NCBI RefSeq assembly: GCF_006542275.1
Contig: NZ_CP041217.1
Location: 2,837,501 to 2,901,500 of the forward strand
DNA: 64,000 nt
Origin: Saccharibacillus brassicae
GTDB taxonomy: Bacteria > Bacillota > Bacilli > Paenibacillales > Paenibacillaceae
Reading direction: 5' to 3'
Part shown: piece after piece, positions 1 through 8,502 of the stretch
Layout: each line of letters begins with the position of its first letter
How positions within the stretch are numbered: position 1 is the first letter of the stretch
The notes under the pieces: model-generated
Told to the model about the DNA's origin: nothing
Database searches by the model: none
Seen by the model: only the letters and a program-made list of their open reading frames with translations
Position numbers and translations under genes: made by a program

Positions 1-740
1 CGATACGGGCCAAAAGCCGCTTCGTGCAGCCGCCCGGCGCCTTGCGTCGGCGGAGCGAAAAAGAAGCGCATCAGATAATGGACGGGAAGCGGGAGGCCGG
101 ATTTTTTGCCTTTGCGAAGCGTGTTGTTGGGGCCGGGATCGGCGCTGCGCAGCAGGATGCCGTCCGCCGCTTCCGCCGGGGCCAGCGCCTGCGTCCAGAG
201 TGACAGCGCAAGCTTGGTGTCCGCGTACGCACCCGTCAGCGGCTTGAACGTGCCCGGCTTGGCCAGCTTGTCGGGATCGAACTTCTTCGTATAGGCGAAC
301 GCGTTTGACGACGTGCCGATCACGGTCTTCAGCGATCCGCGCAGCAGCAGCTCTTTTGTCTCGCGGTAGAGAATGTACGGCACGACCGTTTGCAGCTCGT
401 AATGCTTTTCGCGTCCCTGCGGCGAAAATTCGAGCTCCGCCAGGCTGCCGCCCGCGTTGTTGAACAGCACGTCGATCGCCGTCTCCTCATGCCGGATACG
501 CTTCAGCGCCGCGGCCAACTGCCGGTAATCGGTCAGTTCCGCGGTGTAGACCCGCAGCCGCCCTGCGCGGATCGCCGCCGAGATTGCTTCGTCCTCCGCC
601 GCAAACGGCGAACGGATCAGCGCGGCGACGTCCCAGCCTTCGGCCAGCAGCCTGCGCGTCAGTTCCAGGCCGATGCCGTTGTTGGCACCGGTGATCAGGG
701 CCGTTCTGCCCGCTGTCGGGGCGGTATGAGTATCTTTCAT
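1..740 (-). CDS. SDR family NAD(P)-dependent oxidoreductase, C-terminus cut by window edge
   Basis: This is a short-chain dehydrogenase/reductase reading leftward off the window, so the C-terminal end is missing. The N-terminus carries the Rossmann motif TGANNGIG (about residues 18-25), then NNAGG near residue 90 and a YADTK active-site motif near residue 170, with Tyr and Lys in the usual YxxxK spacing. The start at 740 follows a GGAGG ribosome site eight bases upstream. The gene is divergent from a MerR regulator, and its promoter has a 19-bp spacer filled by a perfect dyad, so it is probably the target of that MerR protein. The substrate cannot be told. It resembles retinol-dehydrogenase-like SDRs of Bacillota. 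The family call is certain; the role is not. Confidence 0.9.
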   Translation of the reverse strand, partial: MKDTHTAPTAGRTALITGANNGIGLELTRRLLAEGWDVAALIRSPFAAEDEAISAAIRAGRLRVYTAELTDYRQLAAALKRIRHEETAIDVLFNNAGGSLAELEFSPQGREKHYELQTVVPYILYRETKELLLRGSLKTVIGTSSNAFAYTKKFDPDKLAKPGTFKPLTGAYADTKLALSLWTQALAPAEAADGILLRSADPGPNNTLRKGKKSGLPLPVHYLMRFFFAPPTQGAGRLHEAAFGPY

Positions 741-778
741 GCTGCATGCCTCCATTCGATTATTCGATCATGGAGAAC

Positions 779-809
779 AGCATATAACTTGGAGCCAGCT
801 CCAAGTCAA
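779..809 (-). promoter_or_regulatory. MerR-type promoter of the SDR gene
   Basis: On the minus strand, TTGACT (804-809) and TATGCT (779-784) are separated by 19 bp. The long spacer is typical of MerR-activated promoters. The perfect 20-bp dyad ACTTGGAGCCAGCTCCAAGT (787-806) fills most of the spacer and overlaps the -35 element, which is the classical MerR operator position. Confidence 0.75.
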
Positions 810-947
810 CAACGATGTGCTGCTTGTTGACTTGGAGCCAGCTCCAAGTCAACAAACGGTGTGTTGCTTCTTGACTTGGAGACTGGCTCACAAGTCCGCA
901 AACGGTGTTTTGCTTCTTGACTTGGAGACTGCATTAAACGGTATACT
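787..947. repeat. Tandem array of four MerR operator-like units
   Basis: Four direct copies of a 43-46 bp unit lie between the divergent SDR and MerR genes. Each begins with (TTG)ACTTGGAG, at about 787, 830, 874 and 920. The first two carry the same perfect 20-bp dyad (787-806 and 830-849). The third dyad is degenerate and the fourth has lost its right half. The linkers (ACGATGTGCTGCTTG, ACGGTGTGTTGCTTC, ACGGTGTTTTGCTTC) are also clearly related, so the array arose by tandem duplication. Confidence 0.8.
917..947 (+). promoter_or_regulatory. Promoter of the merR-family gene, 19-bp spacer
   Basis: TTGACT (917-922) and TATACT (942-947) are separated by 19 bp, the same geometry as the SDR promoter. 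The spacer lacks the right half of the dyad, so the MerR protein may bind here more weakly. Confidence 0.65.
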
Positions 948-988
948 CGGTTCAACGAACATCAACCGATCAAGAGGAGCGATAGCAC

Positions 989-1453
989 TTGACCGAACAA
1001 ACGATCCGCCGGGCGGAGACGACAGAAGGATACACGATCAAGCAGACCGCGGAGCTGACCGGCCTGCCGGGAGACACGATCCGTTATTACGAGAAGATCG
1101 GGCTGCTGCCGAGAGCGAAGCGCAAAGCCAACACCCACCGCATCTATGCCGAGAGCGACGTGCAGACGATGAAGCTGATCCTGTGCCTCAAAAAAACGGG
1201 CATGCCGCTGGAGGAAATGAAGCCGTATCTCGACATGTCCCGCACCGGAGACCTCGCCGATACGCCGGAAGCGTTCGAGCGCATCCGGCAGTACCGGGCC
1301 GAAGTGCTGAAGCAGATGTCTTCGCTGCAAACGATCGTCGATTTTATCGACCTCAAGCTGTCGCAGGGCACGCTGCTGAACGAAAGCGATTGCGACGCCG
1401 ACCCGCAGAAAGGGCCGGGATTGCCGGCGAAGCGAGGCAGCAAGTTTCGGTGA
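989..1453 (+). CDS. MerR family transcriptional regulator
   Basis: This 154-residue DNA-binding protein has the MerR winged helix at residues 14-80. The helix-turn-helix reads TIKQTAELTGLPGDTIRYYEK, followed by LLPRAKR and a second-helix region with MKLILCLKKTGMPLEEMK. A dimerisation helix occupies residues 95-130. There is no cysteine cluster typical of metal sensors, so it more likely belongs to the group that senses small organic molecules and controls an adjacent oxidoreductase. The TTG start at 989 follows AAGAGGAG with good spacing. It is divergent from the SDR gene and the two probably form one regulatory unit through the shared operator array. Its C-terminus is basic and short. The inducer is unknown. 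Confidence 0.92.
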   Translation: MTEQTIRRAETTEGYTIKQTAELTGLPGDTIRYYEKIGLLPRAKRKANTHRIYAESDVQTMKLILCLKKTGMPLEEMKPYLDMSRTGDLADTPEAFERIRQYRAEVLKQMSSLQTIVDFIDLKLSQGTLLNESDCDADPQKGPGLPAKRGSKFR

Positions 1454-1457
1454 ATGC

Positions 1458-1513
1458 CAAAAAGCTCCGAATCCGCAGCTTCCTCTTGTTTGGAAGAAGC
1501 GGTTTTCGGAGCT
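1458..1513 (-). terminator. Terminator downstream of the epimerase-like gene
   Basis: A hairpin pairs AGCTCCGAA (1463-1471) with TTCGGAGCT (1505-1513). On the minus strand it is followed by TTTTT, so it suits the leftward gene; the stem is long with an imperfect interior. Confidence 0.55.
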
Positions 1514-1563
1514 ATGGCCGTGCCTTCGAATCGGTAGACCTATTTTCAATCCATCAATCCCGA

Positions 1564-2439
1564 TCAACCGACCTCAATCACCAAAGCCGCTTCAAAATAC
1601 TCGCCCGGCTCAAGTCCGACGGCAAGCTCTTTGTTTTTGAGTTCGCCGTCGAAGCGGTCCGCGTCGGCGAGGCCGTGCCACGGTTCGATGCAGAGAAACG
1701 GCGCGTTTTGAGGCTGCCAGACGCCGAGGTACGGGAAGTTTTCGTACGAGACGGTCACGCTGCGCTCGCTTTTGTCGCTTCTCAGCGCCACGCGTTCCGA
1801 TTTGACGTCGCGGAAGATCATGGCGCCTTCTTCGAACTGCGCGCGCGTCAGCGGCAGTACGGTTCCTTTTTCCAAAACGATCTCCGATTTGTCCGGGATC
1901 TGGATATTGCCGCCCGTCACGAAAAAGCGTTCCAGTGTCTCTTCCCGTTCAAACTCCAACCGATAGTCTTCGAAATCGCCTTCGCCGCCGATCGGGCAGT
2001 TGAACGCGGGGTGCGTGCCGAGCTGGAAATGGATGCGTTTGTCGTCGTCGTTGTCCACCCGGTACTGGATGCGCAGGGTCGAACCTTCCAGCGTATAGGT
2101 GAGCGTGAGCGCGAATCGGTACGGGTACATAGCAAGCGTCTCGTCGTCGTACGACAGATGGAACACGGCCCGCGCCGCGTCCGATTCGACGAGCCGGAAC
2201 TCGCGATTGCGGGCGAAACCGTGGTTTTTGAGCTCGTACGTGCCGCCTTCGGCGCGCATTTTGCCTTCGTACACCGACCCGACGATCGGGAACAGCACCG
2301 GCGAACGGCCTGTCCAGAAAGCGGCGTCGCCGCTCCACATGTACTCGAGGCCCGTATCTGTGCGTTTGAAGCTGACCAGTTCCGCGCCGAGCGGCTTGAT
2401 CTCGACCGTGGCCGTGTCGCTGCTTAAAATTGCGTTCAT
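1564..2439 (-). CDS. Aldose 1-epimerase family protein (LacX-like mutarotase)
   Basis: This 291-residue cytoplasmic protein belongs to the galactose mutarotase superfamily, which interconverts alpha and beta anomers of sugars or binds hexose-6-phosphates. Visible marks are RSPVLFPIVG (about residues 45-54), KNHGFAR with the first family histidine near residue 73, and LGTHPAFNCP with the second histidine near 145. A conserved acidic residue lies in the C-terminal CIEPWHGLAD segment. Length fits the LacX/YihR-like branch rather than the roughly 340-residue GalM. It stands alone, with a terminator behind it and about 400 bp of non-coding DNA ahead. The exact sugar substrate cannot be read from the sequence. 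Confidence 0.88.
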   Translation of the reverse strand: MNAILSSDTATVEIKPLGAELVSFKRTDTGLEYMWSGDAAFWTGRSPVLFPIVGSVYEGKMRAEGGTYELKNHGFARNREFRLVESDAARAVFHLSYDDETLAMYPYRFALTLTYTLEGSTLRIQYRVDNDDDKRIHFQLGTHPAFNCPIGGEGDFEDYRLEFEREETLERFFVTGGNIQIPDKSEIVLEKGTVLPLTRAQFEEGAMIFRDVKSERVALRSDKSERSVTVSYENFPYLGVWQPQNAPFLCIEPWHGLADADRFDGELKNKELAVGLEPGEYFEAALVIEVG

Positions 2440-2647
2440 AGGTTCTTCCCTCCGGGTGAATGATTTTGTGAAGCTTGAACTGCCTTTAGTGTAGCAAAAA
2501 AAGCACCGCCGTAAAAACGCCTTCGGCGCTTGCGGGCGGGCGGCGGACGCGCAGAATGGCTATAATGGGGAAAAGCGACTGGGGGGACTTCGCCGGCGTG
2601 CTCGGCGCGGAGCGGGTGCGGGTAGAGAGGTTAAGCCGGAGTGGACC

Positions 2648-2727
2648 GGTTACGCTGCTTTTTCGGCAATGTAGCGTTGAAAAAGGACGCGAAAAGGCGT
2701 TTACGCTGCCTTTTTGGCAGCGTAACC
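2648..2727. other. Alternative hairpins in the gap before msrA
   Basis: The 404-bp gap 2440-2843 holds no convincing gene. Inside it, a perfect 10-bp stem with a TTTTT loop forms between 2701-2710 and 2716-2725. The right arm can instead pair over 11 bp with GGTTACGCTGC at 2648-2658. The two folds exclude each other, as in attenuators, but no known riboswitch class is recognisable. Confidence 0.45.
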
Positions 2728-2843
2728 TCGCCTCCAATAAGCCGATCAAGCGTCTCCCGGCGACACGCGACATCCGACATCCGCCTGCGGACTGCCGCCC
2801 AGGCGCCGCGACGTAGATCCAATCCCGACAGGAGGTATCCGTC

Positions 2844-3464
2844 ATGACCGAACCAACCCCGATTCGCGAGCAGCTGACCTTCGCCATGGGCTGCTTCTGG
2901 GGACCGGAAGACCGTTTCGCCCGGGTTCCGGGCGTCACGGCCACGCGCGTGGGCTACTGCGGCGGCGATACGCCGTCCGTCTTGACCCCGCCCGCGGCTC
3001 CCGGCGAAGCCCCGCCTGCTTTACCGCAGCCGGATTCGCCTGCGGCTCCTGCCGGGGTCCCGCCCGCAGACCCCGGCGAGAACCCGCCGCCGGTTCCGAC
3101 CCATCGCCGCCTCGCCGGGCACTCCGAAGCGGTCGAAGTGGAGTTCGATCCGCGGATCGTCTCGCTTGAGGAGCTGCTCCGAAAGTTCTGGGGCGAGCAC
3201 AATCCGTCAGCGATCGAAAGCTACAAGCCGGACGATTCCCGCTACCGTTCGATCCTGTTTTACCGAAGCGAAGAACAGCGGGCGGCGATGGAGCGGGTGC
3301 GGAGCGAGCCGGCGGATGCAGGGCGCAGCCGCGAGTTGACCGCGCTGCGTCCGCTCGGCGTTTTCTACCCGGCGGAAGAGAAGCACCAGCGGTACGAAGC
3401 GAAGAAGCGGCAAAGAAACGGTGCCGGGCAGCGCAGCAGAAGCAGCGGGAAAGGTGAAAACTGA
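2844..3464 (+). CDS. msrA: Peptide-methionine (S)-S-oxide reductase MsrA with proline-rich insertion
   Basis: MsrA repairs methionine-S-sulfoxide in proteins. The catalytic motif GCFWGPE places the active cysteine at residue 17, followed by VGYCGG (36-41), GHSEAVEVEFDP and FYPAEEKHQRY near the C-terminus. An AGGAGGT site lies just before the ATG. The oddity is at residues about 45-86: where MsrA proteins normally have roughly 18 residues between GG and GH, this one has about 51, rich in proline, alanine and glycine. The loop normally carries a conserved Tyr and a recycling Cys region, and these are absent. The C-terminus is short, basic and serine-rich. Activity is plausible because the catalytic Cys and the fold motifs remain, but recycling may differ. 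Confidence 0.82.
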   Translation: MTEPTPIREQLTFAMGCFWGPEDRFARVPGVTATRVGYCGGDTPSVLTPPAAPGEAPPALPQPDSPAAPAGVPPADPGENPPPVPTHRRLAGHSEAVEVEFDPRIVSLEELLRKFWGEHNPSAIESYKPDDSRYRSILFYRSEEQRAAMERVRSEPADAGRSRELTALRPLGVFYPAEEKHQRYEAKKRQRNGAGQRSRSSGKGEN

Positions 3465-3635
3465 GGCGGTTCGGGCTATTTTTAACGGATCGCACGGGCG
3501 CTTCTCATAGGCTTTGCCTGCGCATTTCTGAGCGTGACCCTATGGGTTGTTGTCTTTTTTCTCGGAAATTCGCGTGTAAACTTCCCGTGGCTTTGCACTT
3601 TCGGGTACAATCGTGGCATAGGGGAGGGGATCCGC

Positions 3636-4397
3636 ATGAACCATTTCGACAAAGGCATCGAGTGCTACAACCGTAGAGATTTCAGGAATGCCGATTTTTA
3701 TTTTAAAAAAGCGCTGGTGGAAAAAGGAATGGATGCCGTGACTCTCGACTATCTCGGGCGCTGCCGGCTGATGCTGGGCGATTCGCGCGGCGCGCTGGAA
3801 CTGTTCGATCAGACGATGAAGATGCGGCCGACCTGGGCCAATCCGTATGCCGGCAAAGCGCGGGTATACGCCAATCGCGGCAAAAATGAGGAAGCCGAAG
3901 CGATGGCGCGGCGCGCGCTCATGCTGAACGCGGAATCCGCGGACAGCTGGTCGGTGCTGGCTTATATATGCGAACGCACGACGCGGCTCAAGGAAGCCAA
4001 GTCCTGCTACTTGCGCGCAATCGAACTGGACCCGATGCTGGAAGAGGCGCACGTGCATCTGTCCGTCGTCTATTACCAGCTGTGGGAACCGTATTCGAAA
4101 TGTCTGGAGCAGCTCGACCGGGCGCTGGACATCAATCCGAATTCGACCGACGCGCTGTTCAACAAAGGGCTGATTTACAAAGATTTGCGCCGCCACGGCG
4201 CGAGCAAGGCCGTGTTCGAGAAGCTGCTTGCGATCGATCCGGAAGACCGGGAAGCGAATCTGGAGCTGGCGGAGCTGTACAAGCGCGACCGCCAGTACGA
4301 GAAAGCGCAGCAGTGCATGGCCCGGGCGCGCGATCGCAGATCGTACGACGGCCGGGTCGGCGGCAGGTCGCAGGATCGCGGCAAGACCGACCGTTAA
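3636..4397 (+). CDS. Tetratricopeptide repeat protein
   Basis: This 253-residue soluble protein is built almost entirely of TPR helices. About six repeats run from residue 1 to 230, recognisable by periodic patterns such as DYLGRCRLMLGDSRGALELF, AKARVYANRGKNEEAEAMAR and FNKGLIYKDLRRHGASKAVF. The repeat spacing is 34 residues. The C-terminal 20 residues are basic and disordered. I chose the ATG at 3636 because GGGGAGGGGA precedes it directly; upstream in-frame starts have no ribosome site. TPR proteins are scaffolds for protein binding, but no partner can be named and the neighbours are unrelated. Confidence 0.88.
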   Translation: MNHFDKGIECYNRRDFRNADFYFKKALVEKGMDAVTLDYLGRCRLMLGDSRGALELFDQTMKMRPTWANPYAGKARVYANRGKNEEAEAMARRALMLNAESADSWSVLAYICERTTRLKEAKSCYLRAIELDPMLEEAHVHLSVVYYQLWEPYSKCLEQLDRALDINPNSTDALFNKGLIYKDLRRHGASKAVFEKLLAIDPEDREANLELAELYKRDRQYEKAQQCMARARDRRSYDGRVGGRSQDRGKTDR

Positions 4398-4459
4398 GGG
4401 CGGGCCGGGCGAAGCCCGATTCCCGATCATCAAGCATTCATTAAGCGAAAAAGAGCATA

Positions 4460-4496
4460 AAAAAACGGGACGAAGCAGCCGCTTCGTTCCGCTTTT
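4460..4496. terminator. Bidirectional terminator after the TPR gene
   Basis: CGGGACGAAGC (4466-4476) pairs with GCTTCGTTCCG (4481-4491) with one G-U pair. It is flanked by A6 on the left and GCTTTTG on the right. Confidence 0.65.
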
Positions 4497-4515
4497 GCAT
4501 AAGGAGACCGATCCC

Positions 4516-5106
4516 ATGACGGAAAAAGAAAACAGGGCGGACCGCCCGGCGCACCGCGCCGGCACTTCCGCCGAACCTCCCGCCGGCACGGTTCCGCCGA
4601 ACAGTCAGCCCGCCGACGCGGATCACGGCCTCGGCGCCGATGTTATCGAAGTGCGCCGGATTGCGTTCGGCACGGCGGAATACGAACTTGCGCTGAAGCT
4701 GCGCGACGAAGTGCTGCGCCGCCCGCTCGGGCTGAGCATCGCGGACGACGATCTGTCCGGCGAGGAAGCCGCGCTGCATATCGGCGCTTTTGCCCGGCGG
4801 CGGGGCGGAGCCGAAGCGCGGCTGGTCGGCACGCTGCTGCTGCGCGCCGCAGGCGAGGGGGCGCTGCAAATGAAGCAGGTCGCGGTCGACGAAGCGCTGC
4901 GCGGCACCGGAACCGGGCGGCAGCTGGTGCGGTTTGCCGAAGCGCTGGCCGCGCGGCAGGGGTACGGCGAGATCGTGCTGCACGCCCGCGAGACGGCGGC
5001 GCCTTTTTACGACAAGCTCGGCTACGCGCGCGAAGGCGAGCGCTTCGAAGAGATCGGCATTCCGCATTATTCGATGCGGAAGCCGCTCGGCGGCGCGCCG
5101 GAGTAA
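4516..5106 (+). CDS. GNAT family N-acetyltransferase (YjcF/ElaA-like)
   Basis: A 196-residue GNAT enzyme that would transfer an acetyl group from acetyl-CoA. After a disordered Pro/Ala-rich leader (residues 1-45) comes the GNAT core: LALKLRDEVLRRPLG, then MKQVAVDEALRGTGTGRQLV, where V-D-E-x-x-R-G-T-G-x-G is the acetyl-CoA pyrophosphate loop, then EIVLHARETAAPFYDKLGY and IPHYSMRKPL at the end. The pattern LRxxVLRxPLG and the ending PHxxM match the YjcF branch of Bacillota. The ATG at 4516 has AAGGAG nine bases upstream. The long Pro-rich N-terminus is unusual for this branch. Substrate unknown. Confidence 0.88.
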   Translation: MTEKENRADRPAHRAGTSAEPPAGTVPPNSQPADADHGLGADVIEVRRIAFGTAEYELALKLRDEVLRRPLGLSIADDDLSGEEAALHIGAFARRRGGAEARLVGTLLLRAAGEGALQMKQVAVDEALRGTGTGRQLVRFAEALAARQGYGEIVLHARETAAPFYDKLGYAREGERFEEIGIPHYSMRKPLGGAPE

Positions 5107-5193
5107 CGCGCCGCTCTGCCGGCGGCGGGCAGCGGAGGCGCCGCGCTATTTGCACCGGCCCTATCGCGCGCCGCCTCGCCGCTCTGCATCGCC

Positions 5194-5247
5194 AAAAAGC
5201 CCGAACGACCGGCAGGAGAAAGCGCCGGCGGTTCAGGCTTTTTTGTC
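5194..5247. terminator. Terminator between convergent GNAT and Gfo/Idh/MocA genes
   Basis: AAAAAGCCCGAAC near 5194 pairs with GTTCAGGCTTTTTT ending at 5246, with an inner GACCGGC/GCCGGC stem. T-runs on both strands suit the convergent genes. Nothing else is visible in 5107-5384. Confidence 0.7.
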
Positions 5248-5384
5248 TTTTCCATACGGCGGCGTGCGGCGGATCTTCGCGGCGTTTGCCGCTCAAGCAG
5301 CCGCTCGCCGCAGCTCCTCACCCAGCCGCGCAAAGCCGCTTGGCACGGCTGCACGAGCGCCAGCGCCATTCAGCGCTCCGCCGC

Positions 5385-6488
<1,104 letters not shown>

Positions 6489-6528
6489 CGCAGTTTCCGC
6501 CTCTCGTCCGTTTGGAATAACTTCACGT

Positions 6529-7188
6529 TCAGCGGGCTGCCCACAGCAGGCCGCGCCGCATCAGTTCTTTGGCTTCCGGAATATCGAAAATGTTCACCTG
6601 GTGGCCGAGCGAGTTGTAGAACACTTTGCCCGCGCCCCAACGTTTGGTGTAGACGACCGGCATGACGATTTCGCCGTTGGCGGAATGCGGGCCTTCGCTG
6701 ATTTTGAACGTCGTCGTGGCGAGAACGTCCACCACCGGATCGACGTGCAGGTAATACTGCTCCGACTTCACGGTGAAGTCCGGGATATTGTCCACGATTG
6801 GGCTCGAAGAAGTGCGCGTCATGCGGACTTCGTACTCCACGCCGTCGTTGAACGGATGCGCCACCCACTGCGATCCGGTCAAAAATTGCCACTCGACGCT
6901 GTTGCGGAACGAATCGCACATGCCGCCGTGGCAGCCCGCCATGCCGACGCCGGATTCCACCGCTTTCAGCACCGGCTGAAGCTGTTCGTTGGTGATCTCG
7001 CCCATCGTCCATACCGGCACGATCAGGTCGAGCTTCATCAGGCGTTCTTCGTCCAGAAAAGCGTCCAGCGTATAGGCAATTTCCGCTTCAAAACCTTCCT
7101 GGCGAAGAATGTCGGCGAAAAGGTCGGCAACTTCCTTCGGCTGGTGTCCGTCCCAGCCTCCGCTTACGATCAAAGCCTGCTTGCTCAT
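6529..7188 (-). CDS. ThuA-like domain-containing protein (trehalose-utilisation type)
   Basis: This 219-residue protein has the ThuA fold, a class I glutamine-amidotransferase-like domain linked to disaccharide metabolism. It starts with ALIVSGGWDGHQPKEVADLF, contains AGCHGGMCDSFRNSVEWQFL near residues 93-112, and ends with KVFYNSLGHQVNIFD, all typical of ThuA (the GGWxGH and GCHGG motifs). I chose the ATG at 7188 because CGGGAG precedes it and the family begins there; the longer upstream reading would cross the promoter region. It precedes the Gfo/Idh/MocA gene in the same operon, a known pairing in which the dehydrogenase may make 3-keto sugars. The direct reaction of ThuA is not settled. 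Confidence 0.9.
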   Translation of the reverse strand: MSKQALIVSGGWDGHQPKEVADLFADILRQEGFEAEIAYTLDAFLDEERLMKLDLIVPVWTMGEITNEQLQPVLKAVESGVGMAGCHGGMCDSFRNSVEWQFLTGSQWVAHPFNDGVEYEVRMTRTSSSPIVDNIPDFTVKSEQYYLHVDPVVDVLATTTFKISEGPHSANGEIVMPVVYTKRWGAGKVFYNSLGHQVNIFDIPEAKELMRRGLLWAAR

Positions 7189-7250
7189 GATATCGATCTC
7201 CCGTCTCGTATAAGAATAGGCAATCCGCTGATATAAGACTACACTCCCAT

Positions 7251-7269
7251 TGTAAAGGAAGCCCTTACA
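7251..7269. promoter_or_regulatory. Imperfect palindrome between ThuA operon and AraC gene
   Basis: TGTAAAGG AAG CCCTTACA lies in the 162-bp divergent gap and has seven of eight arm pairs. Its place midway between the two starts makes it a candidate binding site for the AraC protein or a catabolite regulator. It does not match the cre consensus. Confidence 0.35.
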
Positions 7270-7350
7270 TGAAGCGCGCCATTTTCGTTGCGGGAGTGGA
7301 CGATTTTTGCTAATATGCACCTATTCGAACACAAGAACGGAGGCGCGGCG

Positions 7351-8196
7351 ATGAGAGCTTTTCACGAAAACCGGATCTACGGCAGCGGTCTGCCGGTCCA
7401 GATCTCCAAAGTGCGCAGTATCGATTTTCTGGCGCATTGGCATCATGACCTGGAGTTTATGTACGTCAGCGAAGGCTCGCTTCAGGTCGGGATCAATTCG
7501 GAGACTCGGACGCTGCGGGCGGGCGAATTCGCTTTTTGCGGCAGCGGGGACATTCATTACTACGACAGCGGCAAAAGCGAGTCGGAGATCATTCTGGTCG
7601 TGTTCAATCCCCGGCTGATCGGCAGCGCGGCGGGTTGGCCGGAAGAAGGCGCGATCCGGTCGCCTTTTATCCCCTATTCGGATACGGGCGAGCGTTCGCC
7701 GTTCGAAGAAGAAGCGCTGCGGGAGCTGGCCGGGGTGATGGAGCGGATCGCGGCGGAAGAAGAGGCGGGACGCGAGCAGTCGGATGCCGTCATTACCGGA
7801 CTGCTGCACATGCTGTGCGGATTGGCACTGCGCTACGCGTCGGCGGACGGGCCGGGCCGCAGGCGCAGCGCCCGCGCGGCCGCCCATCTCAAGACGACGC
7901 AGGAGCTGCTCGATTATCTGGACCGTCATTACACGCGGCCGCTCACGCTTCAAGACGGGGCGGATCGGGCGCGGATGAGCGTGTTCCATTTTTCCCGTTT
8001 TTTCAAAAATGTGACCGGCATGAACTACAACACCTACCTCAACGAGCTGCGGATCGGCCGCGCGGAACGTCTGATCGTGGGCACCGACGCCAAGCTGATC
8101 GATATCGCGCTGGAATGCGGCTTCGGCAATGTGCGGACGTTCAACCGGGTGTTCCGGCAGCTTCGGGGAGGGACGCCGTCCGATTTGCGGTATTAG
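7351..8196 (+). CDS. AraC family transcriptional regulator with cupin sensor
   Basis: This 281-residue regulator has an N-terminal cupin-like ligand domain (about residues 10-145; HWHHDLEFMYVSEGSL, then AGEFAFCGSGDIHYY) and a C-terminal AraC double helix-turn-helix (about 183-281). The signature is visible in LQDGADRARMSVFHFSRFFK and IDIALECGFGNVRTFNRVFR. The ATG at 7351 follows ACGGAGG. It is divergent from the ThuA and Gfo/Idh/MocA operon, and probably activates it in response to a sugar or sugar acid. The final residues GGTPSDLRY match the usual AraC ending (G-x-x-P-x-x-x-R), so the gene is complete. Confidence 0.9.
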   Translation: MRAFHENRIYGSGLPVQISKVRSIDFLAHWHHDLEFMYVSEGSLQVGINSETRTLRAGEFAFCGSGDIHYYDSGKSESEIILVVFNPRLIGSAAGWPEEGAIRSPFIPYSDTGERSPFEEEALRELAGVMERIAAEEEAGREQSDAVITGLLHMLCGLALRYASADGPGRRRSARAAAHLKTTQELLDYLDRHYTRPLTLQDGADRARMSVFHFSRFFKNVTGMNYNTYLNELRIGRAERLIVGTDAKLIDIALECGFGNVRTFNRVFRQLRGGTPSDLRY

Positions 8197-8279
8197 GCGG
8201 CGTCGGGCTATTTGGGCTAGGTCAGGCTATCAGGCTATTAGATGAAATGGAAATTCGGGAATTAAAAAAAGCGAAAATT

Positions 8280-8443
8280 GCGAACCGTTCGGCGGTGCGG
8301 GGAGTCTTTGTAACGAGGCGCAGGAAGGCGTGCAGGCCGTGAAAACGACCGCGGCCTTCTCCGTGCGACCTAGATTAACTGCCGAGCCAACATCCAAATA
8401 TGTACTTTAAAAGAAAATTTTGAAATTTAGCGAACCGTTCGGC
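8280..8443 (+). repeat. Direct repeat in the gap before the beta-propeller gene
   Basis: The 14-bp sequence GCGAACCGTTCGGC occurs at 8280-8293 and 8430-8443, each time after an A/T-rich GAAAATT segment. The rest of 8197-8502 contains a GC-rich imperfect hairpin around 8320-8365 and no gene. Confidence 0.45.
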
Positions 8444-8502
8444 AGCGTTGGCCGTCTCTTATGCAGAACCAAAAAAACAGACTCACTCAGGAGGAACAAA
8501 TT

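Noticed and set aside
739-2427. A 562-codon rightward open frame
   Set aside because: It crosses the MerR operator array, the MerR gene in another frame and the epimerase-like gene on the other strand. Its protein has no family features and is Arg-rich, as shadow frames are in high-GC DNA.
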